Shown piece by piece: positions 34,396 through 42,714 of a stretch of 64,000 nt of DNA; the first letter of the stretch is position 1; every line of letters starts with the position of its first letter. The translations under genes were made by a program, and so were the position numbers. Source of the DNA: SHYR01 sp036013055 (GTDB taxonomy: Bacteria; Chloroflexota; Dehalococcoidia; UBA2979); contig DASCQM010000016.1 in the NCBI GenBank assembly GCA_036013055.1, positions 144,833 to 208,832 on the forward strand. Reading direction: 5' to 3'. A model generated the notes under the pieces. That model saw only the letters and a program-made list of their open reading frames with translations. It searched no databases and had not been told where the DNA came from.

Positions 34396-35266
34396 GGGAC
34401 ACCCCCGCGCGTTCCGCTGCGTCTCTGATTGTGCGTTCGGTGAGCACGCCGGAGAGGTGCGTTCGATGTTTGATCGTGCCGCGCATGTCGTCGATCGGAC
34501 TCGCTGCGTCGCGAGAGGCGGCTGCGGCTGCCGCGATCGAATCGTCGCTGAGCGGCGCGCCGATGAGCGCCTCGCCCGCGGTGGGGACGAACAATGGTGT
34601 CGCGGCGACAGCGCCGAGGGCGATGCGGGCCGAGGTCACGGTGCCGCCGCCGTCGAATTGCAGCGCGCTCGCGGCGTTGACGACGGCGATGTCCATCTCG
34701 TTGCGCGGGATGAATCGCTGGGCCGCCGCTCCGCTCCGCTCGGGCGGGGCAGGGAAGTTGATCGAGACGACAAACTCGCCGTTCTGCAACACATTCCGTC
34801 CCGGCCCAGTGCAGAAATCGACGACAGCCACGTCACGCTGGCCGTGAGGACCGATGACGTAGGCCGTGGCATTGAGCGCGATCATCGTTGGGATCGAATC
34901 GGCCGCCGGCGACGAATTGCAGAGATTGCCACCCAGCGTCGCGCGGCCCTGGACCGCGGTCCCGCCGATCACTTCTGTGGAGTCGACGAGGCTCGGGTAG
35001 TGCTTTCGCACGTCGGGGTCGTTGTAGACGTCGTAGAGACGCAAAGCCGCGCCCACGGTCAGTCCATCGCTATCGCTGTAGCTGAGCGCGGTCGTCTCTG
35101 GTACGTGCTTCACATCGACGAACGTTTCGACGTCGATCCGACGTTCTCGCGCGAGGATGATCAAGTCGGTGCCACCGGCGAGCACGCGCGTTCCGCTGCC
35201 GCCCTCCTGGAGCATCTTTACGGCCTCGTCGATCGACGAGGCGCGCGCATATTTCACTGCCTGCAA
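34388..35266 (-). CDS. FAD-binding medium subunit of the molybdenum hydroxylase
   Basis: The 292-residue protein has the FAD_binding_5 features LAGGTDL at about 29-35 and TLGGNLCNSSPAAD at about 110-123, followed by the CO_deh_flav_C domain. It oxidises the Fe-S centres and reduces the final acceptor. It is the first gene of the operon, with a good promoter about 30 bp upstream. The TTG at 35266 is very close to the purine-rich AGGGGA, so a GTG nine bases later (peptide start VKYARAS) may be the real initiation codon. Confidence 0.88.
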   Translation of the reverse strand: MQAVKYARASSIDEAVKMLQEGGSGTRVLAGGTDLIILARERRIDVETFVDVKHVPETTALSYSDSDGLTVGAALRLYDVYNDPDVRKHYPSLVDSTEVIGGTAVQGRATLGGNLCNSSPAADSIPTMIALNATAYVIGPHGQRDVAVVDFCTGPGRNVLQNGEFVVSINFPAPPERSGAAAQRFIPRNEMDIAVVNAASALQFDGGGTVTSARIALGAVAATPLFVPTAGEALIGAPLSDDSIAAAAAASRDAASPIDDMRGTIKHRTHLSGVLTERTIRDAAERAGVSLG

Positions 35267-35296
35267 GGTCCCCTGCTTTCACTGGTGCGTGCGGGC

Positions 35297-35325
35297 AGCA
35301 TATTCGCGGCAGCCGAAGCTGTCAT
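35297..35325 (-). promoter_or_regulatory. putative sigma70-type promoter for the Mo-hydroxylase operon
   Basis: On the minus strand ATGACA (35325-35320) and TATGCT (35302-35297) are separated by exactly 17 bp. The transcript would start near 35290, about 25 nt before the medium-subunit start. Confidence 0.55.
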
Positions 35326-35399
35326 TTGCTACATTGGCGCGCATCGAATCCGACGGGGACTCGGACGCGCCGTTCACCGACGACCAATGGGAGGGCCTG

Positions 35400-36401
35400 A
35401 TGGCCGGTCTACTGATCTCACGAGTAGTCGCTGATCGTTGCGAAGCGGAGTTCGCGCGTGTCCAGGGTGAGACCGACCTGACGCTCGAACTGAACATCGT
35501 CCCGGAAGTTGAAGGGGTGTTCCTCGAGCCGGAAGACCTCGCACGCGTTGAGATCGCGTTCTTCTCCGGCGACATGCTCGCGGACGAGGGCACGCTGGCA
35601 CGTCGCTTCTTTGGGGCCGCGCTGCGAGCGCCGAACCTGAAGTGGATGCACGCCTCGAACGCCGGTATCGACGACCCCGTCTTCGGTCGGGTGCTCGAAG
35701 CAGGGGCGCGGCTCTCGAACTCGTCGGGCTCGTCGGCGGAACCGATCGCGCAGACCGCGATCGGCGGCATGCTGGCGCTCTCGCGTGGCTTCCCCGCGTG
35801 GGGCGACGCGCAGCGCGATCGCGAATGGCGGCCGCTTGAACAAGCCGCGACGCCGGCCGACCTTGGTACGCAGACCGTCGTTGTGGTCGGCCTTGGCGCG
35901 ATCGGCGGCCACATCGCGCGGCTCTCGCAGGCGCTTGGCCTGCACGTGATCGGCGTACGACGTAGTCCGCAGCGGCCCGGCGACCCCGTCGACGAGATGG
36001 TCACGCCCGCCGACCTCGCGTCCGTGCTGCCGCGCGCCGACTGGCTGGCGCTCGCGATGCCGCTCACCGACGAGACGCGCGACATGATCTCCGCCGAGGC
36101 GATCGCGCTGCTGCCGAAGGGCGCGCGCATCCTCAACGTCGCGCGCGGGCAGGTGATCGACGAGGGCGCGATGATCGACGCGCTGCGATCCGGTGCGCTC
36201 GGTGGCGCCTATCTCGATGTCTTCGATACGGAGCCGCTACCCTCGGAATCTCCGCTCTGGGAGCTACCGAACGTGATCGTCACGCCGCACAACTCATCGG
36301 CCTCGCTCGGCAACAACGAGCGGTCGACGCTGATGTTCCTTACCAACCTCGACCACTGGGCGCGCGACGAGCCGCTGGAGAACGAGGTCAGCGAGCGGTA
36401 G
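35400..36401 (+). CDS. D-2-hydroxyacid dehydrogenase family protein
   Basis: The 333-residue NAD(P)-dependent oxidoreductase has the Rossmann motif GLGAIGG at 164-170 and the catalytic triad of the family: R249 (NVARG), E278 (DTEPLP) and H297 (TPHNS). It reduces 2-keto acids or oxidises 2-hydroxy acids; the substrate is not evident. I chose ATG 35400 because GGGAGG lies five bases upstream. An in-frame start at 35157 would overlap the divergent Mo-hydroxylase gene and its promoter. Confidence 0.86.
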   Translation: MAGLLISRVVADRCEAEFARVQGETDLTLELNIVPEVEGVFLEPEDLARVEIAFFSGDMLADEGTLARRFFGAALRAPNLKWMHASNAGIDDPVFGRVLEAGARLSNSSGSSAEPIAQTAIGGMLALSRGFPAWGDAQRDREWRPLEQAATPADLGTQTVVVVGLGAIGGHIARLSQALGLHVIGVRRSPQRPGDPVDEMVTPADLASVLPRADWLALAMPLTDETRDMISAEAIALLPKGARILNVARGQVIDEGAMIDALRSGALGGAYLDVFDTEPLPSESPLWELPNVIVTPHNSSASLGNNERSTLMFLTNLDHWARDEPLENEVSER

Positions 36402-36424
36402 CATCGCGGCCGGAGGGTTCGCGC

Positions 36425-36799
36425 ATGCAGCTCCTGCTCGTGATCGCTGGCGGTGCCGTCGGCACGCTCTTTCGCTACCAGATCGCGATGCGTCTGCAGA
36501 GCGCCAGCGGCGGCGCCTTCCCGGTCGGGACGCTTGCCGTCAACGTCAGCGGCGCGTTCATCGCGGGGCTTCTCGCCACGCTCCTGCTCGAACGCAGCGC
36601 GGTCTCCGCGGAGGTGCGCACGGCAATCCTCGTCGGTGTGCTCGGCGGCTATACGACGTTCTCCACCTTCAGCGTTGAGACGCTCACGCTGACGAACGAC
36701 GGGCAGTGGGGCCTCGCGACATTGAACGTCGCTGCGTCAGTAGCCGCGGCGCTCTTCGCCGTCTGGGCGGGGCAGTCCGTCGCGCGCCTCTGGAGCTAG
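36425..36799 (+). CDS. crcB: fluoride channel CrcB/FluC
   Basis: The 124-residue protein has four membrane segments and the family motifs GGAVGTLFRY near the N-terminus, GTLAVNVSG with the pore Asn N40, and GGYTTFSTFS at 74-83 with the phenylalanines that line the fluoride pore. FluC is a dual-topology dimeric F- exporter. Only 23 bp separate it from the dehydrogenase gene, and no fluoride riboswitch fits in that space. Only one copy is present here, consistent with a homodimer. Confidence 0.93.
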   Translation: MQLLLVIAGGAVGTLFRYQIAMRLQSASGGAFPVGTLAVNVSGAFIAGLLATLLLERSAVSAEVRTAILVGVLGGYTTFSTFSVETLTLTNDGQWGLATLNVAASVAAALFAVWAGQSVARLWS

Positions 36800-36814
36800 C
36801 GACCGACGCTCCGA

Positions 36815-37420
36815 CTACTGTGCGAGTTCGACGATCAAGTCGACGGCCCGTGTGACGTCGACGCTGTCCGTGTTGAGCACAACGTCGTATTGCTCCGGTC
36901 GCTCGGAATCGACGCCGTAGAACCGCTTCAGGTAATCGGCACGCGCGCGCTGTGACTCGCGCACGGCGTCGGTCGCTTCGGATTGCGCCGAACCACCGTC
37001 GACGAGCCTGCGCACCTGTGCGTCTTCGGACGCCGTGATCAGCACCCGGAGCACGCCGGGCGCATCCGGGAACGCATGGCTCGCGGCGTGAGCGACGATC
37101 ACCGCCTGCCCCTTGTTGCCGGTCTCCACGACGACATCGCGGATCAGTTCCTGGTAGTCGGCGGCGCTCGCGACGGGAATCGACTGGTCGTCGAAGTGCA
37201 TCGACGACCCGCCCGAGAGCGCGTCGATCACGCGTGAGACGATCGATTGACGTTCCTCCGCCTTCGCGGCGATCTCCGGCGTGACGTTCGATCGCTCGGC
37301 GACGCGGGAGATGATCTGGTCATCGACGTACCGGAAGCCGAGCCGCTCCGCTACCGCCCGGCCGATCTCTTCGCCCCCGGCGCCCAGAAAACGCGAAATG
37401 CAGACAGTGTTCGCAGCCAT
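36815..37420 (-). CDS. cytidylate kinase-like family protein
   Basis: The 201-residue protein begins CISRFLGAGGEEIGRAVAERLG, a modified P-loop in which the usual GxxGxGKS/T is replaced by GAGGEEIG, as in the cytidylate kinase-like (AAA_26) family. FRYVDDQIISRVA is the downstream nucleotide/substrate segment. The ATG at 37420 has GGAGG at ideal spacing, which rules out the longer upstream starts. The function of this family is not established; nucleotide binding is likely. Confidence 0.8.
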   Translation of the reverse strand: MAANTVCISRFLGAGGEEIGRAVAERLGFRYVDDQIISRVAERSNVTPEIAAKAEERQSIVSRVIDALSGGSSMHFDDQSIPVASAADYQELIRDVVVETGNKGQAVIVAHAASHAFPDAPGVLRVLITASEDAQVRRLVDGGSAQSEATDAVRESQRARADYLKRFYGVDSERPEQYDVVLNTDSVDVTRAVDLIVELAQ

Positions 37421-37578
37421 CTCAACCTCCTCAGCAGGGCAGGACAGTAGCACCGATACCCCAGGCCCGTATGTGGATTCGGCCACAGAGCGAGGGTCGC
37501 GCGGGCATCTGATGGTGCGCGAGACGCCACCTCGCGGCGTGGTAGGCTCCCCCATCGGACTATTCGGAGGGGAACGAA

Positions 37579-38331
37579 ATGTACGAAGGAATGATCGCCG
37601 AGACCGTGATGTATCGCGGTGACGGCGGCGAAGACATCGAGGCTTACGTGGCTCGGCCACTGGGGCCGGGACCATTCCCGTCGGTCGTGGTGCTGCACCA
37701 CATGCCCGGCTGGGACGAGGGCACGAAGGAGATCACGCGCAAGTTTGCGCACCACGGCTACAACGCGATCGACCCGAACCTGTACTACCGCGAGGGACCC
37801 GGCGGCGAACCGGACGAGGTCGCGGCCGTCGCCCGCTCGCAGGGTGGCGTCCCGGTCGACCGGCTGGTCGGTGATGCCGAGGGCGCCGCAGCGTACCTGC
37901 GTAACCTGCCGACGAGCACCGACCGGGTCGGCATCATCGGCTTCTGCTCGGGTGGCCGTCAGGTCGTGATCGCCGCCTCGCGCTCGATCGCGTTCGATGC
38001 CGCCGTCGACTGCTGGGGAGGGCGCGTGATCGCCGATGCCGACCAGCTCACGGAGCGTCAGCCAGTCGCCCCGATCGACATGATCGACGACCTCGCTGCG
38101 CCGCTGCTAGGCATCTTCGGCAACGACGACCGCAGCCCGTCGCCTGAACTCGTCGATCAGCACGAGGAGGCGCTGAAGCAGGCCGGCAAGACGTACGAGT
38201 TCCATCGCTACGACGGCGCCGGGCACGGCTTCTTCGCGACGGATCGCCCCGGCTACCGTCCGGTGCAGGCGACCGAGGCCTGGGGCGAGGTCTGGCAATG
38301 GTACGAGCGATATCTGAGGACGGAAGGGTAG
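37579..38331 (+). CDS. dienelactone hydrolase family protein
   Basis: The 250-residue alpha/beta hydrolase has the dienelactone hydrolase triad: C123 in GFCSGGR, D183 in GNDDRSPS and H216 in GAGHGFF. Enzymes of this type open lactones or cleave esters in aromatic and acid catabolism. The ATG has GGAGGGGA upstream. A DUF6295 gene follows 3 bp after its stop, suggesting a functional pair. Confidence 0.88.
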   Translation: MYEGMIAETVMYRGDGGEDIEAYVARPLGPGPFPSVVVLHHMPGWDEGTKEITRKFAHHGYNAIDPNLYYREGPGGEPDEVAAVARSQGGVPVDRLVGDAEGAAAYLRNLPTSTDRVGIIGFCSGGRQVVIAASRSIAFDAAVDCWGGRVIADADQLTERQPVAPIDMIDDLAAPLLGIFGNDDRSPSPELVDQHEEALKQAGKTYEFHRYDGAGHGFFATDRPGYRPVQATEAWGEVWQWYERYLRTEG

Positions 38332-38334
38332 GGC

Positions 38335-38613
38335 ATGATGTGCAACTGGATTATTGAGAAGACGGAGCTCTCCGGCAGCGGCAAGAGCCGCGAGGGCTGG
38401 TTCAAGCTGGGCCAGGCGAACGTCTACTACGACCACCCGTTCCACGCGCCGATGGATCACGCGCTGATCATCGACTTCGTCGAGGACCCCGACCGCGTCA
38501 GCAATCGCGTCGCCGTCGAACTCAGCGCGGAGTCAGCGCTCGGACTGATCGAGAGCATCAAGGCGGCGCTCGCCAGCGGCGACGAGGCGCATATCGAGGT
38601 CGCGACGGCCTAG
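38335..38613 (+). CDS. DUF6295 family protein
   Basis: This 92-residue soluble protein begins with a Met-Met pair; the second ATG (38338) gives the usual MC..IIEKTEL start of the family. Conserved-looking segments are SGSGKSREGWF, ANVYYDHPFHAP and AVELSAESA. The function is unknown. The His-containing DHPFHAP could bind a metal or a substrate. Its close linkage to the dienelactone hydrolase suggests a shared pathway or a regulatory partner. The family name is from memory. Confidence 0.75.
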   Translation: MMCNWIIEKTELSGSGKSREGWFKLGQANVYYDHPFHAPMDHALIIDFVEDPDRVSNRVAVELSAESALGLIESIKAALASGDEAHIEVATA

Positions 38614-38642
38614 CGCCCGCCTGACGTCGGGTCGACTCGCGT

Positions 38643-40130
38643 ATGGCGCGCTACATCCTCGCGCTCGACCAGGGCACGACGTCGTCGCGAGCGATCCTCT
38701 TCGACGAGCGCGCGCAGGTTGTCGAGAGCGAGCAGCAGCAATTCCGCCAGTCCTTCCCGCAGCCGGGCTGGGTTGAGCACGACCCCGACGAGATCTGGGC
38801 GACCCAGCTTGCGACCGCGCAGGCGGTGCTACGAGCAGCCGACGTCACAGCCGTCGACGTCGCCGCGATCGGGATCGCGAATCAGCGAGAGTCTACTGTC
38901 GTCTGGGATCGCGCTAGCGGCGAACCGATCTACCCCGCAATCGTCTGGCAGTCGCGCCAGAGCGCCGAGATCTGCGACGAACTGCGCGATCGCGGATTCG
39001 AGGACGAGGTGCGTACACGCACCGGCCTCACGATCGACGCCTACTTCTCCGCGACGAAGGTGCGCTTCATCCTCGATGCCGTCGACGGTGCGCAGCAGCG
39101 GGCGGAGCGCGGTGAGCTGGCGTTCGGTACGATCGATTCATGGCTGATCCACCGGCTGACCGGCGGTCGCGTGCATGCTACCGACTACTCAAACGCCTCT
39201 CGCACGATGCTCTTCAACATCCACAAGCTGCAGTGGGACGACGCGCTGCTTGCCGCCCTCGATATCCCACGCGCGATGCTGCCGCAGCTTCGCGACTCCG
39301 GCGGGGCAATCGACGTGACGGACGCCGCCCACTTCGGTGGCGAGATCGCGATCGCGGGCGTCGCGGGCGACCAGCAGGCGGCGCTCTTCGGACAGGCGTG
39401 CTTTGAGCCGGGCGCGGCGAAGAACACCTACGGCACGGGCTGCTTCGTGCTGATGAACACCGGAAGGGAGGCGAAGGATTCAGCGCACGGCCTGCTCACG
39501 AGCGCCGCGTGGGGCATCGACGGCAACGTCGATTACCTGCTCGAGGGCAGCGTCTTCTCCGCCGGATCAGCGATCCAGTGGCTCCGCGACGGTCTGCACC
39601 TGATCGAGAGTGCCGCGGAAAGCGAGGTGCTCGCGACCTCCGTCGAGGACACGGGTGGCGTCGTCTTCGTGCCGGCCTTCACCGGCCTCGGTGCGCCGTA
39701 CTGGGACGCCGACGCGCGGGGCACGCTCACGGGCATCACGCGCGGGACGGAGCCGGCGCGCATCGTGCGTGCCGCGTTGGAGGCGATCGCCTACCAGACC
39801 CGCGACGTCGTCGACTGCCTCGCCCGCGACAGCGGCCACAACCTGAGCGCGCTGCGCGTCGATGGTGGTGCGAGCGAGAACGATTTCCTGACGCAATTCC
39901 AGGCGGATATCCTCGGCATCCCCGTCGAACGACCGCGCGAGCTGGAGGCAACCGCACGTGGCGCGGCGGGCCTGGCAGGCGTCGCGACCGGCGTCTGGGC
40001 AAGCCGCGATCAGTTCGCCGAAGCGATCGCGAGCGAGGTCACGGTCTTTGAACCTCGCATGGACGTGGAGCGGCGCGAGGAGCTGTACGCCGGGTGGCGT
40101 CGCGCCGTGGACCGAGCGCTCGGCAGCTAG
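38643..40130 (+). CDS. glpK: glycerol kinase
   Basis: Glycerol kinase phosphorylates glycerol to glycerol-3-phosphate. The 495-residue protein has the FGGY hallmarks: LALDQGTTSSRAILFD at the N-terminus, GWVEHDP and AIVWQSRQSAE in the glycerol site, FGTIDSWLIHRLT, GDQQAALFGQ, and the ATP-binding YGTGCFVLMNTG. Length and motifs match bacterial GlpK throughout. No glpF or glpD is adjacent. It ends 13 bp before a convergent gene. Confidence 0.95.
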   Translation: MARYILALDQGTTSSRAILFDERAQVVESEQQQFRQSFPQPGWVEHDPDEIWATQLATAQAVLRAADVTAVDVAAIGIANQRESTVVWDRASGEPIYPAIVWQSRQSAEICDELRDRGFEDEVRTRTGLTIDAYFSATKVRFILDAVDGAQQRAERGELAFGTIDSWLIHRLTGGRVHATDYSNASRTMLFNIHKLQWDDALLAALDIPRAMLPQLRDSGGAIDVTDAAHFGGEIAIAGVAGDQQAALFGQACFEPGAAKNTYGTGCFVLMNTGREAKDSAHGLLTSAAWGIDGNVDYLLEGSVFSAGSAIQWLRDGLHLIESAAESEVLATSVEDTGGVVFVPAFTGLGAPYWDADARGTLTGITRGTEPARIVRAALEAIAYQTRDVVDCLARDSGHNLSALRVDGGASENDFLTQFQADILGIPVERPRELEATARGAAGLAGVATGVWASRDQFAEAIASEVTVFEPRMDVERREELYAGWRRAVDRALGS

Positions 40131-40143
40131 CTACTCGTCGCAA

Positions 40144-40908
40144 CTACTCATCGTGAAATTCGGGGACGCGCTTCTCGACGAAGGCGCGCGTGCCTTCACG
40201 CGAGTCCCTCGAGGCGTTCGCGACGCGGCTGAACTCACGGTAGAGGCGCAGGCCATCGCGCGTCGGCAGGTCGCGCCCTCGGTACGCCAGCTCTTTGATC
40301 AGCCGAACTGCGATCGGGCCGTTCGACGCGATCTGTTCCGCAATCGCCTCCGCGCGCGGCAGTAGCTCGTCGGGCGCGACGACCTCGCTGACCAGCCCGA
40401 TGCGGAGCGCCGTCTCGGCGTCGATGAATTCGCCGGTGAGCAGGAGTTGCATCGTGTGGGACATGCCGACCATGTCTGGCAACCGCACCGCGCCGTAGCC
40501 GTGGAGGATGCCCCACTTCACCTCGGGCGTGCCGAACTGCGCGTCCGTCGACGCGATGCGAATGTCGCAGAACGTCGCGAGTTCGAGCCCGCCGGCCAGC
40601 GCGTAGCCGTTGATCGCCGCGATTAGCGGCTTGCTGCATTCGAGGCCGCTGTCGAAGCGCTCCGGGCGGTAGGGCTGCCAGCCGGTGGCTGCTGACGCGT
40701 CGGCCAGCTCGCCGAGGTCGTGGCCGGAGGTGAACGCGCGTCCGCTGCCGGTGACGATCACACATCGCACGTTCGCATCGCGCTCGGCGTTACGAACCGC
40801 GTCGCCGATCGCGGCGTACATCTCGTTGTTCATCGCGTTCATCTTCTCGGGCCGGTTGATCGTGAGCCGCCCGATGTGGCCGCTGACTTCGTACTGAATC
40901 TCGTCCAT
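40144..40908 (-). CDS. enoyl-CoA hydratase/isomerase family protein
   Basis: The 254-residue crotonase-fold protein has the oxyanion-hole segments GSGRAFTSGHDL and NGYALAGGLELA and the active-site region FGTPEVKWGILHGYGAV. In the second acid-base position Glu is not evident, so hydratase activity is uncertain; isomerase or hydrolase roles are alternatives. The ATG at 40908 has GGAGG six bases upstream. A small zinc-binding gene precedes it on the same strand. Confidence 0.88.
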   Translation of the reverse strand: MDEIQYEVSGHIGRLTINRPEKMNAMNNEMYAAIGDAVRNAERDANVRCVIVTGSGRAFTSGHDLGELADASAATGWQPYRPERFDSGLECSKPLIAAINGYALAGGLELATFCDIRIASTDAQFGTPEVKWGILHGYGAVRLPDMVGMSHTMQLLLTGEFIDAETALRIGLVSEVVAPDELLPRAEAIAEQIASNGPIAVRLIKELAYRGRDLPTRDGLRLYREFSRVANASRDSREGTRAFVEKRVPEFHDE

Positions 40909-40937
40909 TTCCGCCTCCAGGCGTCGGTCGTTCCGCG

Positions 40938-41132
40938 CTACCAGAACCCGATCTTGTAGCGCGCGCCGCCGTGTTCGTAGCCACTGTTGCCGCCCCGCTG
41001 CACGCGCTTCTGGTGCTTCGCGCAGAGCGGAATTGTCAGTCGCTCGCGGTCGTCGGGGTCGCTCACCCACTTCGAGACGGCGAACTCATCGCGAGGGCGG
41101 GCGGGGCAGAACTCACATCGTGGCGCCGGCAT
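40938..41132 (-). CDS. small putative zinc-binding protein
   Basis: The 64-residue basic protein has CEFC at 6-9 and a later PLCAKHQ, a Cys2-Cys-His pattern similar to HNH-like zinc knuckles. It lies 29 bp upstream of the enoyl-CoA hydratase on the same strand. Its ATG is 6 bp after the stop of a gene fragment, and its ribosome binding site (GGAG) lies inside that fragment. I do not recognise the family; nucleic acid binding is possible. Confidence 0.6.
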   Translation of the reverse strand: MPAPRCEFCPARPRDEFAVSKWVSDPDDRERLTIPLCAKHQKRVQRGGNSGYEHGGARYKIGFW

Positions 41133-41137
41133 CGCAG

Positions 41138-41353
41138 CTACTCCGCCTGGATCGTGTCGTCGAGGGTTGGCGCGTCAGCGACGATGGTAGCGGCGCCGGG
41201 GCCAACGTCCGAGGTTGCGACGCCCTGCAACTCCAGCTTCTTCGCGATCACCTGATCGAGGTAGAGGCCGTTGTTGTGCTCCTCGAAGACCTTAGAGGCG
41301 GCGTCGAGATGCTCGCGCGCCTCGTCGGTGTTGCCACGCTTGATCGCGCCGTG
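41138..41353 (-). pseudogene. tail of a TPR/adenylate-cyclase-type protein, orphan fragment
   Basis: On the minus strand, directly after a TGA at 41356-41354, 71 codons read GAIKRGNTDEAREHL, then FEEHNNGLYLDQVIAKKLEL, then an acidic stretch ending in TAG at 41140-41138. The helical repeat followed by KKLELQG resembles the segment before the cyclase domain of large Chloroflexi TPR-cyclase proteins (from memory). No start codon or upstream domain is present. The frame is offset by one base from the response regulator reading frame that runs into it. Confidence 0.6.
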
Positions 41354-41789
41354 TCACCGTCTGCGCCGATGCGTCGAGCGTCAGTTCGCCGCAGGTGAGA
41401 ACCGGTTCGGCGCCGTCGCTGCTCTTGCCGCGCTCCATCGCCCGCTGCATCTTCGCCGTCACGAGGTCGATGCTGATCGGCTTGGTGATGTAGTCGTCGG
41501 CCCCGGCCTCGATGCCCGCGATCATTTGATCACTCTCGGAGAGCGCTGAGATGATCAGGATCGGCACGCCGCTCACCGCTCGAATTCGACGGCAGAGCTC
41601 GATCCCGTCCATTCGCGGCATCATGATGTCGGCCAGTACGAGGTCGTACGCTTCCGGGTCATTGCTAAAGAGAGTCCACGCTTCATCACCATCGTCGGCG
41701 ATCGCGTGCTCCCACCCGGCACGATCGATCAGCGATCGCACCAGACGCTGGGCGTACTGGTCATCTTCGGCGACAAGAACTCGGCTCAC
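41292..41789 (-). pseudogene. OmpR-family response regulator truncated in its DNA-binding domain
   Basis: The receiver domain is complete: acidic pair E8-D9, phospho-acceptor D54, S81 and K103. It is followed by ELTLDASAQTVT, the first strands of a winged-helix domain. At about 41352 the sequence switches to the unrelated TPR/cyclase tail, which is read out of frame for 18 codons to a stop. The helix-turn-helix is lost, so DNA binding as an OmpR-type regulator is not possible. The GTG start has GGAG upstream. The receiver could still be made and act as a stand-alone phosphorylation domain. Confidence 0.75.
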
Positions 41790-41867
41790 GTTCGCTCCGT
41801 TGTCGTCAGGGAGAGTCTTACCGACTCGTTCTCTGACGGAATTGGGTCACTCAATCCCGCTGATCTA

Positions 41868-41897
41868 GGTATAACTGAAATGTCACGCGAATGTCAC
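41868..41897 (-). promoter_or_regulatory. promoter and Pho-box-like direct repeat upstream of the response regulator
   Basis: On the minus strand GTGACA (41897-41892) and TATACC (41873-41868) are 18 bp apart. The same region carries two ATGTCAC repeats on the plus strand, beginning at 41880 and 41891, exactly 11 bp apart. A TGTCA direct repeat with 11-bp period is the layout bound by PhoB/OmpR-type regulators, so the truncated regulator may once have controlled itself. Confidence 0.45.
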
Positions 41898-42194
41898 ACG
41901 ATGAGCCTGACAGATTTACCAGTTGCCGTCACCGCGATCAGCCGCGATTGCCTACAGCGACCGAATCCGCGATCTACGCGCTCGAAACCCCGCAGGCGGT
42001 CAGACGATCGTCAGCGCCGTCACGCCGCGGTCGGGCTGGAGGTGGCGACAGCGGTGACCGTGGAGCGGTGAGACGTCAGCTAGCTTGCGGGAGGCCGTCA
42101 GAAGGTGGCGGCGAGGAGGCTCAGGCTCATCTGGTGTACGATGCCGATGCGAGACAACCGACGCTTCGACACGCGCACACCGGATGGAGTCCCC
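41898..42194. other. intergenic stretch without a supported gene
   Basis: Both strands have open frames here, but none has a recognisable domain, a convincing ribosome binding site or conserved-looking protein. I see no tRNA-like fold. The segment probably holds the leader of the small zinc-ribbon gene at 42195 and remains of the rearrangement that truncated the neighbouring response regulator. Confidence 0.4.
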
Positions 42195-42380
42195 ATGGCG
42201 ACCGAGCAGAAGACGAAGAAGACATCCGGCGAATGCGTCCACCACTGGCAGATTTCCAGCCCGAAGGGCTCGATGAGCGTAGGTACGTGCCGCCTCTGTG
42301 GTGCCGAGCGCGAGTTCCAGAACGCCGAGCCATCCTACATGGGCACGAACCGATCGAAGACCAAAGGGAAGTCCAAGTAG
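42195..42380 (+). CDS. small zinc-ribbon protein
   Basis: The 61-residue protein has a basic, Lys/Thr-rich N-terminus, then ECVHHWQI, SVGTCRLCGAEREFQN and a Lys-rich tail. The single Cys, the two His and the CRLC pair could bind one zinc ion. The ATG at 42195 follows GGAG at good spacing. I recall similar short proteins in Chloroflexota genomes, without known function. The basic tails suggest nucleic acid or ribosome contact. Confidence 0.7.
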   Translation: MATEQKTKKTSGECVHHWQISSPKGSMSVGTCRLCGAEREFQNAEPSYMGTNRSKTKGKSK

Positions 42381-42392
42381 ACGGACCAGCCA

Positions 42393-42677
42393 TTGACCAC
42401 TGATCAAGCACTGGCGATCTGCCCGTTCTGCCATGAGGTGGTCGGCGCGCCGACGTCGTTTTCCCACCTCTGGCACATCGGCCGCGATATCACCACGACG
42501 CCGTCGTGCTGCCTCGTTGGCGAGCACCAGCGGCAGGTCGCGCACCAGGAGCACGTGCCTGAGCAGCCGTTCGTGCCATCCAGCGGTCCGATCAACGTCG
42601 CCCCGCGCAGCGACGCTCAGCAGCGCCCGGGTCAGACCTCGCCGCTGATCATCGTCGACGAATCCCAGATTCGCTAA
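42393..42677 (+). CDS. small Cys/His-containing hypothetical protein
   Basis: Starting at TTG 12 bp after the zinc-ribbon gene, this 94-residue reading frame has CPFC near the N-terminus and several His and Cys in the next 45 residues (SHLWHIGRD, CCLVGEHQ), then a polar Pro/Gln-rich tail. Third-position GC is high, as in neighbouring genes, supporting coding. No family is recognised. Adjacent position and similar size suggest it works with the zinc-ribbon protein. Confidence 0.55.
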   Translation: MTTDQALAICPFCHEVVGAPTSFSHLWHIGRDITTTPSCCLVGEHQRQVAHQEHVPEQPFVPSSGPINVAPRSDAQQRPGQTSPLIIVDESQIR

Positions 42678-42714
42678 CCAGCCCATCGACCGTGCCGGCT
42701 AGTTCGCTGCGGCG

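Noticed and set aside
35157..35399. Longer start of the hydroxyacid dehydrogenase
   Set aside because: It would overlap the divergent Mo-hydroxylase gene and its promoter, while ATG 35400 has a good ribosome binding site.
36402..36424. Fluoride riboswitch before crcB
   Set aside because: Only 23 bp separate the genes, too short for the riboswitch, and no matching motif is visible.
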